Origin: CAVUNY01 sp963843535
GTDB lineage: Bacteria > Chloroflexota > Anaerolineae > Anaerolineales > Anaerolineaceae
Length of the DNA stretch: 64,000 nucleotides
Direction: 5' to 3'
Assembly: GCA_963843535.1 (NCBI GenBank)
Contig: CAWJKU010000003.1
Coordinates: 1-64,000 of the forward strand
In this document: one piece after another, positions 29,921 through 38,927 of the stretch
How the letters are laid out: every line of letters begins with the position of its first letter
How positions within the stretch are numbered: position 1 is the stretch's first letter
The notes under the pieces: model-generated
The model's input: only the letters and a program-made list of their open reading frames with translations
Databases searched by the model: none
Told to the model about the DNA's origin: nothing
Made by a program: the position numbers and the translations under genes

Positions 29921-30598
29921 TTACATCGCACCTTTAGCCCGAATGATAGCCTTCAGAGTCCACCAAAGGATCTTGAGATCCAATAACAATCCTTGCTGTT
30001 CAATATACTCTATATCATGCCGAACGAGGGAATTAAAACCGATGCAACTTCTACCTCGCACCTGGGCTAACCCTGTGATCCCAGGCAATACCTCCAGGCG
30101 TTCATGATGCCAGGGACGATACTCACCAACTTCCCAAGGAACATTCGGTCGAGGGCCGACAATGCTCATTTCTCCCCTCAGCACATTGATAATTTGAGGT
30201 AGTTCATCCAGGCTGGTCTTCCGCATGATTCGTCCCACTCGTAAAATTTGATGGGGGGGGATTGGTTTATAGACCTGTGTGCCCTCTGTGTCGCTGTCGA
30301 TTTCTCCTTTTACATACGCCTTCATAAAGGACCGGCATTGCGAGTCATTTATGTTAGATTTCATCGAGCGAAATTTGTAAATTTTAAAGGGATGTCCACC
30401 CTTTCCTATTCGCTCCTGAATAAAAAAAACAGAACCGTGTGGATCATCCAGGTAAATAGCAACCGCACAAACAATCATAACCGGTAGGACGACAGGCAAA
30501 ATTAAAATGCATATAGCTATATCTATCACCCGTTTAATTATCGAATAGTACTTTCGACGCGGCATTACCCGAGGTTGATTGATAATAACAAAATCCAT
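29921..30598 (-). CDS. Polyprenyl-phosphate sugar-1-phosphate transferase (initiating enzyme)
   Basis: Intact, 225 residues. One N-terminal hydrophobic hairpin (KRVIDIAICILILPVVLPVM) is followed by the catalytic core of the WbaP/WcaJ/PssY-type monotopic transferases: FFIQERIGKGGHPFKIYKFRSM, the KTSLDELPQIINVLRGEMSIVGPRP motif with its Asp-Glu pair, and GITGLAQVRGR. It begins polysaccharide synthesis by placing a sugar-1-phosphate on undecaprenyl phosphate at the inner face. The start lies 12 bp past the end of the GGDEF-like gene, so it is in the same transcription unit. Confidence 0.93.
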   Translation of the reverse strand: MDFVIINQPRVMPRRKYYSIIKRVIDIAICILILPVVLPVMIVCAVAIYLDDPHGSVFFIQERIGKGGHPFKIYKFRSMKSNINDSQCRSFMKAYVKGEIDSDTEGTQVYKPIPPHQILRVGRIMRKTSLDELPQIINVLRGEMSIVGPRPNVPWEVGEYRPWHHERLEVLPGITGLAQVRGRSCIGFNSLVRHDIEYIEQQGLLLDLKILWWTLKAIIRAKGAM

Positions 30599-30610
30599 AA
30601 TTATTCCTAT

Positions 30611-31480
30611 CTACTTAAAAGTTGTTACTGGATTTATTTCCACTGGCAGCCGCTCGAGGCCGTTCAATGACTGTGCTTCATTACTTGCATTCATTTCATT
30701 GGTTGCTTTATCCACAAGGCCTTCAAATGTATAACTATCCTTTGGCAAGGATGCCGTTCCTATTTGAAGACTTACCCCAACCTGTTCGGCCGCTTGCTTG
30801 CGAAGTCGCTCAATAATAATGGGAACCTCTTCAGGTTTGGTTTCTGGCAAGGCAACCAAAAAACAATCCTTACTTTGGACGATGATCGCACAATCTTCCA
30901 GTTGATCACAAAGTGTTTTTGACACACCCGACAGCTTATATTCCTTCATCATATTGAGTGGTACTTCTTGCAGCATCGGGTCGGAAGTTTGCTTAAACGA
31001 TTCCATGTCGACTGCAATCGCCATCAACGCAAGAGGACGTTGATGGTTACGAGCACGTCTTACTTCTCGATAAATAAATCCCTGTCCTACCGACGTTGAT
31101 TTAGACATTCGATCGTGACGACCGATTGTGAATTTTGCAACAGAATTTTCAAAACCGTTAATTATCATACTCATCCTGTATGTAAGCAGAATGGTTATGA
31201 TTAATGCGAATACTTCAACAATGGTAAAAACGATCGCCATGCTCGAGGACAATTCTCCCATCAAAACCTTAAAAACCAGAAGCAATGAGATTGGCGAAGT
31301 CAAAATTATCCAGATCGGGATTTTCAACACTTGCGGCCTAATCAAAATGATAGGTACCATGGCAAAAACAAGCACATAGGCAGTATTGCTAATATCGATC
31401 GGACCTGATAATCGCTCTGCGCTAAAAAATAAAATTAACCAGCAAGCTAGTAGAATCACTCTTGCACGCAAATGTTTCAT
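30611..31480 (-). CDS. Membrane protein with degenerate GGDEF domain
   Basis: 289 residues. There are four N-terminal hydrophobic segments (~10-110), then a cytoplasmic domain (~130-270) that follows the GGDEF fold: FIYREVRRARNHQRPLALMAIAVD, an AIIVQSKDCFLVALPETKPE segment in the place of the active site, and TASLPKDSYTFEGLVDKATNEM. The GGDEF active-site residues themselves are absent, so it probably does not make cyclic-di-GMP and may instead bind a nucleotide or partner. As the first gene of the locus it is placed to regulate it. Confidence 0.72.
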   Translation of the reverse strand: MKHLRARVILLACWLILFFSAERLSGPIDISNTAYVLVFAMVPIILIRPQVLKIPIWIILTSPISLLLVFKVLMGELSSSMAIVFTIVEVFALIITILLTYRMSMIINGFENSVAKFTIGRHDRMSKSTSVGQGFIYREVRRARNHQRPLALMAIAVDMESFKQTSDPMLQEVPLNMMKEYKLSGVSKTLCDQLEDCAIIVQSKDCFLVALPETKPEEVPIIIERLRKQAAEQVGVSLQIGTASLPKDSYTFEGLVDKATNEMNASNEAQSLNGLERLPVEINPVTTFK

Positions 31481-32182
31481 TGTATTACCCCCGAAAAATC
31501 AGCAAACATGCTCCGCCCTCCCGACATCATTTCATTTTTAGTACGGATAAAAATTTAAAGCGAAATAATGAGATGGATGTGTTATCACACCAAACTTTTC
31601 TTAAGAAAACATAGCGATAAGAATATTACAGGGATCTACCAGTATTTTGGGTTAAAAATTTTGTCAGCCTGAATTCCAGCGGCTCGCAGTTGCAAATGAC
31701 CCCAGAAACTGACTTCATCTCGGAAGCCTGCAGCAAAAAATTTATTGTCGCTTCAGATCACTTCCGAAATCATCTCGCTTGCCCAGCATCATGCAAATGC
31801 GGCAGCTCATAAGTACAAAAAAAAGATCACTTGGTCTATAGAATATGTAAACAATAACCGACCTATCATTTGGCCTGAATGCAGGTCGGTTTCGCAATTG
31901 GCTCCCTGAAGATCTATGCATGATTTTCACCATGCTGTGCGACCAATCTCAATCCTCAGATCACTACCCCCCATATTCTATTAAAAACAGCTAAGTTACC
32001 ATCCAGATTATAAAATAAATTTATCATAGGATTCCATTTATGTCCCAAATATGGTTGGTCTATTTTTATCAATGAAAGGAAATGAAGCAATAATCAAGAT
32101 CTTTTCCCCTCACAACCTGCGGCGAGCATTCATTACAACGGAAAATATTTGTAATATCCTAGTCGAGAATAACAGGAAAGTG
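31481..32182. other. Long intergenic region upstream of exopolysaccharide locus
   Basis: About 700 bp without a convincing gene on either strand. It probably holds the promoter of the minus-strand locus (GGGGG stands nine bases before the GGDEF-protein start) and a hairpin at 31856-31891. The right part may include a lost N-terminal region of the tyrosine recombinase. Confidence 0.4.
31856..31891. terminator. Hairpin, possible terminator
   Basis: AACCGACCT and AGGTCGGTT form a 9-bp stem with an 18-base loop. There is only a short T run after it (GGTTT). It lies in the long gap between the recombinase relic and the exopolysaccharide locus and could end transcription on either strand. Confidence 0.4.
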
Positions 32183-32821
32183 GAACTGGCCCATTCACAC
32201 GAGGCGCCTGGGCAACTGGCTGACCCTTCCCCAGCTGCAGCAGCTGGTGAACGCTCCGGATGTCAACACTCTCAAAGGCCTACGCGATCGGGCTATATTG
32301 GCAGTCCTGGCTGGCTGCTGGCTACGACGAAATGAAAGCGTCACCAGCCTGACTTTTGAGCAGATTCAGCAGCGAGACGGCCGCTGGGTTATTGTAGACC
32401 TGGTTGGCAAGCGGAACAAGACCCGGTCAGTGCCGATGCCGGCATGGACCAAGACAGCCGTTGACTCCTGGGCTGCGGCAGCCGGTAAGTTTTCTCGGAC
32501 TGAGCAAACCGCATGAACACTGGCCTCGTGTTCTGCCGCATCAACAAAGGGGATCACATCGTCAGCGACCATATCAGCTCCCAGGCAATTTTTGATCTGG
32601 TAAAGCAGTACGGCGAGGCTTGCGGCTTGAACATAGCACCTCACGATCTGCGTCGAACCGGGGCAAAGCTGGCTCATAAAGCTGGGGCGCCGATTGAGCA
32701 AATCCAACTGATGCTAGGTCATTCCAGTGTCAAGACGACGGAACTTTATCTGGGAGTCCAGCAAGACCTGGCTGATGCGCCGTGTGATAAATTTAGTCTG
32801 AATATGGGAGGTAGCTCTTGA
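32183..32821 (+). pseudogene. Tyrosine recombinase (XerC/D-like), frameshifted and 5'-truncated
   Basis: Three frames together give a phage-integrase catalytic domain: TLPQLQQLVNAPDVNTLKGL, then RDRAILAVLAGCWLRRNESV (first catalytic Arg region), VDLVGKRNKTRSVPMP (Lys hairpin), HDLRRTGAKLAHKAG (His and Arg box), MLGHSSVKTTELYLG (His and Tyr nucleophile). Breaks lie near 32240 and 32490. The N-terminal core-binding domain is missing or lost. It may belong to a genomic island whose other end is near tRNA-Arg at 41.3 kb. Confidence 0.75.
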
Positions 32822-32854
32822 TCTTCCGTGATGATTTTCGAATACAGACTGTGG

Positions 32855-33325
32855 CTATCTAAGCAATTCAAGGAAGACTGTGAAAGCCAGTAAATCTTGC
32901 TTCAATGAGTTGACGCAGACTGGCAAGGTATCAACCAGTTCCTTAAGCCGGGAAGGTCGGAAATTGAATGCGTAAATATTTCGGACCACGTGTCTGAACC
33001 CACGATATTCATCCAACATATAGCGCAAGTTTTCTGAAATGACCGGAGGGCGAAGGTCAGCAACCTCTGTAGACATTTGAACTAGAATACCCATGTGCCA
33101 ATCTGGTCCAGAAGGAATGTTCCCATCGACCGTGCGTGCAATATCCTCAAATATCCTTTCGACACCGCTGTAAAAGCCATGCAAATTCAAGGCCACCCCA
33201 TCCCAATAACCGTCATCGCCTGAATTTATTGCCTTTGTACTCAAAAGAATTGCCCGATTAGTGACCTTTTCAAGATCGGCTAGATAACCCTTAATTCTTA
33301 CAGCCAAAGCAATTTGCTCGTTCAC
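32855..33325 (-). CDS. HEPN-domain protein (HepT-like) of HEPN/MNT pair
   Basis: 156 residues, all alpha, with no signal. It fits the HepT-like HEPN toxins that lie directly after an MNT nucleotidyltransferase. The region YRGFRHVVRNIYAFNF is in the place of the R-x(4-6)-H RNase motif. Here an Asn stands where many relatives appear to have the second His, so catalysis is uncertain. The start overlaps the MNT stop by four bases (ATGA), indicating translational coupling. In known pairs the HEPN partner is an RNase and the MNT partner AMPylates it. Confidence 0.72.
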   Translation of the reverse strand: MNEQIALAVRIKGYLADLEKVTNRAILLSTKAINSGDDGYWDGVALNLHGFYSGVERIFEDIARTVDGNIPSGPDWHMGILVQMSTEVADLRPPVISENLRYMLDEYRGFRHVVRNIYAFNFRPSRLKELVDTLPVCVNSLKQDLLAFTVFLELLR

Positions 33326-33690
33326 AATTCCAATCCTTCTCGGGAAATGGCTGCAAGAATTCCTGCATGGGCATCCTCAACCGGGACAAGATCAAACTCG
33401 ATATCCGGATCAAGATCCATCAACCGAGAAACCGCTCGAAAATAATCTTGAATATCCCACACTGCTAGATCAATATCCGAACTTAAATGGAACCGATTGG
33501 GCTGAACGAGTGATCCAAACACAACCACCCGACTGGCCTTAAATTCCTCCTTTAAAATACCTGCAGCCTGGCGTGCAATGGTCCAGGCGTGCTGATGGCG
33601 TTTCTCAAGTAATATTTTACCTTCAGCTTCGCGCTTACGAGCCGCCGCACGATAAACTTTTAACTGAGCTGGCGAGATTTGTATGGTCAT
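33322..33690 (-). CDS. MNT-type nucleotidyltransferase (antitoxin of HEPN/MNT pair)
   Basis: About 122 residues from the ATG at 33690, which has AGGGA eight bases upstream; an ATG at 33717 is possible but has no such site. VVVFGSLVQPNRFHLSSDIDLAVW is the GS-x(n)-D-x-D catalytic motif of the minimal nucleotidyltransferases. A third acidic residue follows in DIEFDLVPVEDA. Known members transfer AMP to the HEPN partner's tyrosine. This one stands first in the pair and overlaps the HEPN gene. Confidence 0.78.
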   Translation of the reverse strand: MTIQISPAQLKVYRAAARKREAEGKILLEKRHQHAWTIARQAAGILKEEFKASRVVVFGSLVQPNRFHLSSDIDLAVWDIQDYFRAVSRLMDLDPDIEFDLVPVEDAHAGILAAISREGLEL

Positions 33691-33795
33691 CAATTTTCCC
33701 TGAGCTTCACACAACATAATTCATTGTTATATCGAATATCATTTATCTTCCACAAGGTTTCTATTGGCCATTGCATTTGACCGAGAAAAATCCAA

Positions 33796-34101
33796 TCAGC
33801 TTTGGCCATATTGAACTTGCGCCTCGGATTCCACCTGTTTGCGAATTCTACGGTTCAGGAACTTAGGAGTAACCAAATCCACCTTCCTCCCACCCAACAA
33901 ATCAGATAACTCATCCTGAATCCGTATTAATGCAAAGCCAGGGATATGATCTGGATCAAACTCAACCAGTACATCGATATCACTGTTGGGACCAAATGAA
34001 TCGTTCAAGACAGAACCAAATAGAGATAGCCTGAGAATGTGGTTCCGTTTACAAAATTCGGCCAATTTTTTTTGTGGTATTTTAATCTTTGGTTCAGGCA
34101 T
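33796..34101 (-). CDS. Second MNT-type nucleotidyltransferase (MntA-like), partner absent
   Basis: 101 residues with LSLFGSVLNDSFGPNSDIDVLVEF, the complete GS...D-x-D motif, and KVDLVTPKFLNRRI further on. Such proteins normally precede a DUF86-type HEPN gene. Here the next gene, 106 bp downstream, is another MNT, and no DUF86 frame is seen. It may work with the HEPN protein at 32855 or be a leftover. The upstream region holds repeated AT-rich blocks (34127-34203). Confidence 0.75.
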   Translation of the reverse strand: MPEPKIKIPQKKLAEFCKRNHILRLSLFGSVLNDSFGPNSDIDVLVEFDPDHIPGFALIRIQDELSDLLGGRKVDLVTPKFLNRRIRKQVESEAQVQYGQS

Positions 34102-34126
34102 CGTTCCCTCGACAAAATGTCGTCGT

Positions 34127-34203
34127 CGTTGACAATAATATCATTCACCGACGCGATCATCCTGTGGCGACGATATTATTTCTCGTTGATCATATTATAC
34201 AAT
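34127..34203 (-). promoter_or_regulatory. Possible operator/promoter of MNT gene
   Basis: The 26-102 bp upstream of the MNT start hold a 9-bp inverted repeat AATAATATC (34134-34142) and GATATTATT (34172-34180), and two similar direct blocks, CGTTGACAATAATATC and CGTTGATCATATTATA. AT-rich -10-like hexamers occur in both. Toxin-antitoxin operons are often autoregulated at such repeats. No experimental or alignment support is available. Confidence 0.35.
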
Positions 34204-34373
34204 GCTGTCGTATAAACCATCGCAATGTCAGAGCCATTCTCACTTTCGAATCCAAAATTTCGAGTAAGAGCTCCTTCCTTATCCACAACTTCTCCTCCGA
34301 AAACCTTCCTAAAATATCCAAATAAACAAATAAAGAATCAGAAATTTTGTTTTAAATATTTTCGGAGGTTGCC

Positions 34374-34711
34374 ATGACTCGCAAGAAGAACCCGTATTCC
34401 ACTCGCTGGGACAAACAAATCAGGCTGTCACAGGCTCACTGGTGAAGCTGCGCTGCTTTACGCGGCCTTTGAATTGATCCAGACCGCCCTTTACTTACGA
34501 GGGCATCCTGATCGACCTGGATCCCAGGTTGTACATGCCGGCGCTGGAAAAATGGCGAAAGATCTATCCGGATTATCTGAGCATCCTCCTGGATTTGACC
34601 ATCCAGGTGAACAGCAAAATAAATGTTTCCGGTGAGTTCCCGCATTTTGCGCTTGAATTTCTCCTGGCGCTTTTTAAGGAAAGTGAGGCCGAGAACAATA
34701 TCAAGCGCTAG
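34374..34711 (+). pseudogene. Decayed or frameshifted gene of unknown family
   Basis: ATG at 34374 with GGAGG eight bases upstream opens MTRKKNPYSTRWDKQIRL and stops after 23 codons. Two frame changes (near 34435 and 34490) restore a continuous hydrophilic to helical product: TGEAALLYAAFELIQTALYY, then EGILIDLDPRLYMPALEKWR, and so on to a stop at 34709-34711. The total is about 112 residues. I do not recognise the family. The strong ribosome site shows a real gene once existed here. Confidence 0.45.
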
Positions 34712-35156
34712 GACCGATCCCGCTGGTATCCGACGACATAAATGGCTATACGAAATATCACGTTTATACCATCGCAAATCTTCGGTTGTGTTATTGAGTT
34801 GAATTTTTAGATATTTTCTAGGTAATAAGAGTTTCCAGAACTGTGGCGGATGTGTCTGCTTATTGGATTTCAAATTCATAGAGATTTAAGAATTACTCAT
34901 TCTCAAAATGTTTCACTATCAAAATAATGTCAATTTTCTGCTTTTTTGTCTTGCCAACGATCTTTCCCCCATATATGTCGTGGACAGTCAAAGTGACCGC
35001 CCCATCTGTCCCCTATGGCATCTTCGAGCACTCCTGGCGAGATTTAAACCCGGATCCTAACTATTTTTACACCCTGTAGTGAAGTGGTGATTAATCGCTA
35101 CCCAAAGTACTGTGAGCCCATGTAATACGCTGCCTGCAACCTCACCTGACCAGGCC
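34712..35156. other. Intergenic region with direct repeat
   Basis: About 445 bp. It holds the first copy of the imperfect repeat (34881-35010) and no gene that I can support. The last ~100 bp lie downstream of the kinase-ATPase gene. Confidence 0.4.
34881..35010 (+). repeat. Imperfect direct repeat, left of kinase-ATPase gene
   Basis: It starts with GAGATTTAAGAAT, then AAAATAATGTCAA, TTTCTGCTTTTTTG, CTTGCCAACG and CCCCCATATATG, and ends near GTGGAC. The same order of blocks occurs at 39310-39432. The two copies flank the kinase-ATPase gene. Confidence 0.55.
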
Positions 35157-38100
35157 CTACGCCTTCAGGAACTGGCGCCGCGACAGGATGCGCTCCATGA
35201 GAGGGCGCATTCCTAGATCGCGTGCGATGGTTAGCCCTTCCTCTAGCAACGCCTCCGTCTTCTCGCCGTCGCCGGGACGTTTGCGCTCGCGCAGCAGATC
35301 AGCGTAGTCGCAGCAGGTCCAGGCTATTTCTGGCCGATAGCCTGCCTGGCGGGTGAAAGTCAGTGCATCTTCGTAGTGTACCTGAGCTTTATCCTCCAAA
35401 CTGGCGGCGCGGGCGATGATGCCCAGATGACGGTAAAATAGGCTAGCAAAGCCCGATCCGATGAGTTGATCTAGATGTGCATATTGCTCGGCGGCCTGGG
35501 CTGTATTCTCGTCTTCCGCCGCGACAAGGCCAAGCGCAATCCTGAGCAAGGACGAACGCAAAGGCTGAATGTTTGAGGACGCCAGACTGCGACTGGCTGA
35601 ATCCCGAACGATGTCAAGCCAGCGACGGTTGCCCGTGATGCGCGCTGATTCGGCTGACCATGTCCAACCTCCAAAAATTACCCACAGGTATTCCGTGCGT
35701 TGGGCATTCTCCATTAGGCGTTCCCAGTAGCTCTCAGCCTGCTCCAGTTTACCCAGTTGGCACTCCAGAAATAGCGCCTGAGCCAGCGCCTCTGGATAAT
35801 CAGGGCTTACCGTTAACATGCGCTTCGAGAGCACCCTGGCTTCAGCCCAGTTGCCGCCATATTGGGCTAATATTTGACCTTGACATCCTACGAAACAAAG
35901 AAGCCCGCGGTCTCGCAACCTTTCGGCCGCTGCCATGGCGGCTTTAGCCTGGATGGATGCTTTACGCATCTCACCTTTCCATGTGAACCGAAGAACAGCG
36001 CGTGAGCGGGAGTTCGCCTCGTCGCGGGGACTTTCTAATGATGTGAGAAGATCCAGAGCGCGGTCGTTCGCTTCATCAAGATCCTGTAAGCGCAGGCTGC
36101 CCATCGCGGCGTTTGTCCAGGTAGCCAAAGCTCGCAACTCAAGCTTGGGGGTACCTGTGGTCTTAGCGATGGCGATAGCCCGTTGTAGCAATACTTTACC
36201 ACCCTCATAATCGCCTGGGATCTGCGCGACAGCCAAGCCCTCAGCGCATAATAGCCAGCCAGCCGCAACGGACTCGGGTGGTACAAGCTTTAAAGCGCGT
36301 TCCACAAGCGGGGTCATCAGCGTCTCAAAGCGAAAACTAAAAATCCCCACTGAAGCGACCGCGGTGCTGTGTTGAACATCACCAACCTCGGCGTAATAAT
36401 CAAAAGCCTGGCCCAAATGCGTTGCCGACTCGTCCCATAATGATAGATATCCCTCGGCGCGACCCATCCCAAAGAGCATAGTCGCAGTCTGCTCATCCAT
36501 AGGCTGTCCCATTTTGGCCATCACACCACGCTGGAAGTGTGCCAGCGCATCCTCGTAGGCATAGCCGGCCAACGCCAGTTCACCGGCTGCCAAGGCATAA
36601 TGCACCATCTTTTCTGTACCTAGCACCGGCTCAGCCTCGCTGTAGTGGAAAGCTAGCTCAGCTGCATGTTCCTCCGCTTGCGCACCAAAAAACGCCTCCA
36701 ACATTTGGGCAATGCGAGCGTGTTGCCTCACCCGTCGCGCACCAGATAACTCCTCCGCCAATGTCTCTTGAATCAAGGCATGAGTGAACTGATAGCGCCC
36801 CTGCGGTCGAGGTAACTCCTCGATCACCCGCGCAGCAATTGCCTCCTCCAATGCCTCAACCAGCTTGTCCTCACTCACTCCCTCGACCAGCTTTGCTAAG
36901 TGCACGAAACTAAATTCGCGGCCGATGATCGATGCGATAGCGAGTGCCTGGTTGCAGCGCTCCGACAAACGATCCAGCCTCCGCCCGATCACCTCGCGCA
37001 CACCTTCGGGAATGCGCACGCTCCAACTTGTACGCTCCTTCAAGCGCGAAGGATCCAGTTCACCCTCCTGTACCAGAAGCCGCACCACTTCGTTGACGAA
37101 GAGCGGATTGCCCTCCGTCTGATTGTGCACTGCCTTAACCAATGCATCCGGCGGCTCAAGACCTGAGGTGAGCTCGATGAAACGCCTTACGTCTGGCTGC
37201 GACAACCCTCGCAGCAGCACCCTCTGGAAAGCTCGTTCACGAGTTAACTCTCCCAACGCCTGCGCCAACGGATGTTTACGCGAGAGCTCCACATCGCGGT
37301 ATGTGCCGAGGATCAATAGATGTGAAGCCGCCAACTCACCCACCACGAATTGCAGTAAGAGCAAGGTAAGCTTGTCGGCCCATTGCAGATCATCCAGAAT
37401 TACCACCAACGGATGGGCACCACTAGCGCTTTTTAGAAACGCCGCAATCGAGTCGAAAAGCCGGAATCGTGCAGCCTCGGGGCTTTCAATGGCCAACGGT
37501 GGTTCCAGGTCCGGTAAACACTGGCGCACATCTGAGACGATCTCGGCAATGTTGGCGGCTCCTGCGCCCATCACACGCAGCAATTGAGGGGGTGTAGCAT
37601 CGCGCACGTAGGCGCGGATAGCCTGTACCCAGGGCCAATAGGGCGGCGTACCCTGGCTCTCGTAGCATCGGCCCCACAGCACTTGCGCTTTGCGCAACCC
37701 GGCGTAGGTGGTCAGTTCCAAGGCGGTGCGTGTCTTGCCGATTCCCGGTTCGCCCACTAGCATCATCAGGCGGCCGTGACCAGACAGGGCCTCTTCAAGC
37801 GCAGCCTTTAGTTCGCTCATCTCCTTCTGTCGGCCCACAAACACTCCACCCGCCAGGCTGTCGAGAGACCGAGTTTCTTCTAAGGGCCTCTCGTCAATGG
37901 CCTTCACATCAATCGAGCCCAGCGCGGTCAATACATCGCCGGCATTTGCAGGTCGTTCGGCCGGGTCTTTGGCCAGAAGACGTAAAATCAACGCCTCTAG
38001 ATTGCGCGGGCAGTGCGGGTTGTGCCAACTTGGTGCCACTGGTGGGGTGTTGATATGCTGGCTGATGATTGCCACCGGGTCGTCACCCAGAAACGGCGGC

Positions 38101-38927
38101 CTACCTGTGATCATCTCGTAGAACATCGCCCCCAAGGAGTAGAGATCGGCCTGTGGCGTCACATCACTTCCCAATGCCTGCTCGGGCGGCATGTACGAAA
38201 CCGTGCCGACCATCATGCCTTCGCTTGTGAGGCGCGAGCGATCGAGCGACAGAGCCAGGCCGAAGTCGCCGATCTTGGCAATGCCGTCATTGGTTAGCCA
38301 CACATTGCCTGGCTTGAGATCGCGGTGTACTATTCCTCTGGCGTGAGCAAACTGCAAGCCCATACCGATTTGTCGCGTGATTTCCAGGCAGCGATCGATG
38401 GGCAGGCGGTGATTTTCCGCCTTCTTTATCAAGTGCTCTACGTCACCTCCGCCCATAAATTCAGTTACCATATAAGGTTGGCCGTCCTCCTCGCCCAGGT
38501 CGAAGACGGTTACGATATGGGGATGAGAACCCAACCTGCCCATTGCCTGAGCCTCGCGGCGGATGCGCACACGCGCTGTCTCATCCAGGCCTTCGGTCTT
38601 GATCAGAGCGAAGGCCACCTCGCGGTCGAGTAATTCGTCGAGAGCCAGGTACACCTTCTTTTTTCCACCCTCTCCGAGGAACTTCTTCACTTGGTAACGG
38701 CCGCCCACGAAGGCAGACGGAGCAGTTGGTGCAGGAGCAGATTTTGGAGCAGGGGCAGAAATGGGAGCAGCGGGCGAACTGAGCAGTTGACTACATTCCC
38801 CACAGAACTTAGCACCGGGTTCATTGACAACCCCACAGGATAGACAAATGACCGGCAGTGGCGCGGCACACTCAATACAGAACTTGCGCCCCTGGAGATT
38901 GTCGTGACCGCAATGAGAACATTTCAT
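35157..38927 (-). CDS. Zinc-ribbon / Ser-Thr kinase / AAA ATPase / TPR regulator
   Basis: This 1256-residue gene is intact. Two zinc ribbons are at residues 3-20 and 28-45 (C-x2-C pairs), followed by a Pro/Ala linker. A protein kinase domain (78-340) has the Gly loop LGEGGKKKVYLA, HRDLKPGN at 201-208 and DFG at 221. An AAA-16 ATPase follows, with Walker A GEPGIGKT (392-399) and Walker B VVILDDLQWAD (507-518). The last ~500 residues are helical TPR-like repeats. This is a cytoplasmic sensor and signalling layout, as in the large kinase-ATPase regulators of Chloroflexota and Actinobacteria. What it senses is unknown. It has no frame break, unlike many neighbours. Confidence 0.9.
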   Translation of the reverse strand: MKCSHCGHDNLQGRKFCIECAAPLPVICLSCGVVNEPGAKFCGECSQLLSSPAAPISAPAPKSAPAPTAPSAFVGGRYQVKKFLGEGGKKKVYLALDELLDREVAFALIKTEGLDETARVRIRREAQAMGRLGSHPHIVTVFDLGEEDGQPYMVTEFMGGGDVEHLIKKAENHRLPIDRCLEITRQIGMGLQFAHARGIVHRDLKPGNVWLTNDGIAKIGDFGLALSLDRSRLTSEGMMVGTVSYMPPEQALGSDVTPQADLYSLGAMFYEMITGRPPFLGDDPVAIISQHINTPPVAPSWHNPHCPRNLEALILRLLAKDPAERPANAGDVLTALGSIDVKAIDERPLEETRSLDSLAGGVFVGRQKEMSELKAALEEALSGHGRLMMLVGEPGIGKTRTALELTTYAGLRKAQVLWGRCYESQGTPPYWPWVQAIRAYVRDATPPQLLRVMGAGAANIAEIVSDVRQCLPDLEPPLAIESPEAARFRLFDSIAAFLKSASGAHPLVVILDDLQWADKLTLLLLQFVVGELAASHLLILGTYRDVELSRKHPLAQALGELTRERAFQRVLLRGLSQPDVRRFIELTSGLEPPDALVKAVHNQTEGNPLFVNEVVRLLVQEGELDPSRLKERTSWSVRIPEGVREVIGRRLDRLSERCNQALAIASIIGREFSFVHLAKLVEGVSEDKLVEALEEAIAARVIEELPRPQGRYQFTHALIQETLAEELSGARRVRQHARIAQMLEAFFGAQAEEHAAELAFHYSEAEPVLGTEKMVHYALAAGELALAGYAYEDALAHFQRGVMAKMGQPMDEQTATMLFGMGRAEGYLSLWDESATHLGQAFDYYAEVGDVQHSTAVASVGIFSFRFETLMTPLVERALKLVPPESVAAGWLLCAEGLAVAQIPGDYEGGKVLLQRAIAIAKTTGTPKLELRALATWTNAAMGSLRLQDLDEANDRALDLLTSLESPRDEANSRSRAVLRFTWKGEMRKASIQAKAAMAAAERLRDRGLLCFVGCQGQILAQYGGNWAEARVLSKRMLTVSPDYPEALAQALFLECQLGKLEQAESYWERLMENAQRTEYLWVIFGGWTWSAESARITGNRRWLDIVRDSASRSLASSNIQPLRSSLLRIALGLVAAEDENTAQAAEQYAHLDQLIGSGFASLFYRHLGIIARAASLEDKAQVHYEDALTFTRQAGYRPEIAWTCCDYADLLRERKRPGDGEKTEALLEEGLTIARDLGMRPLMERILSRRQFLKA

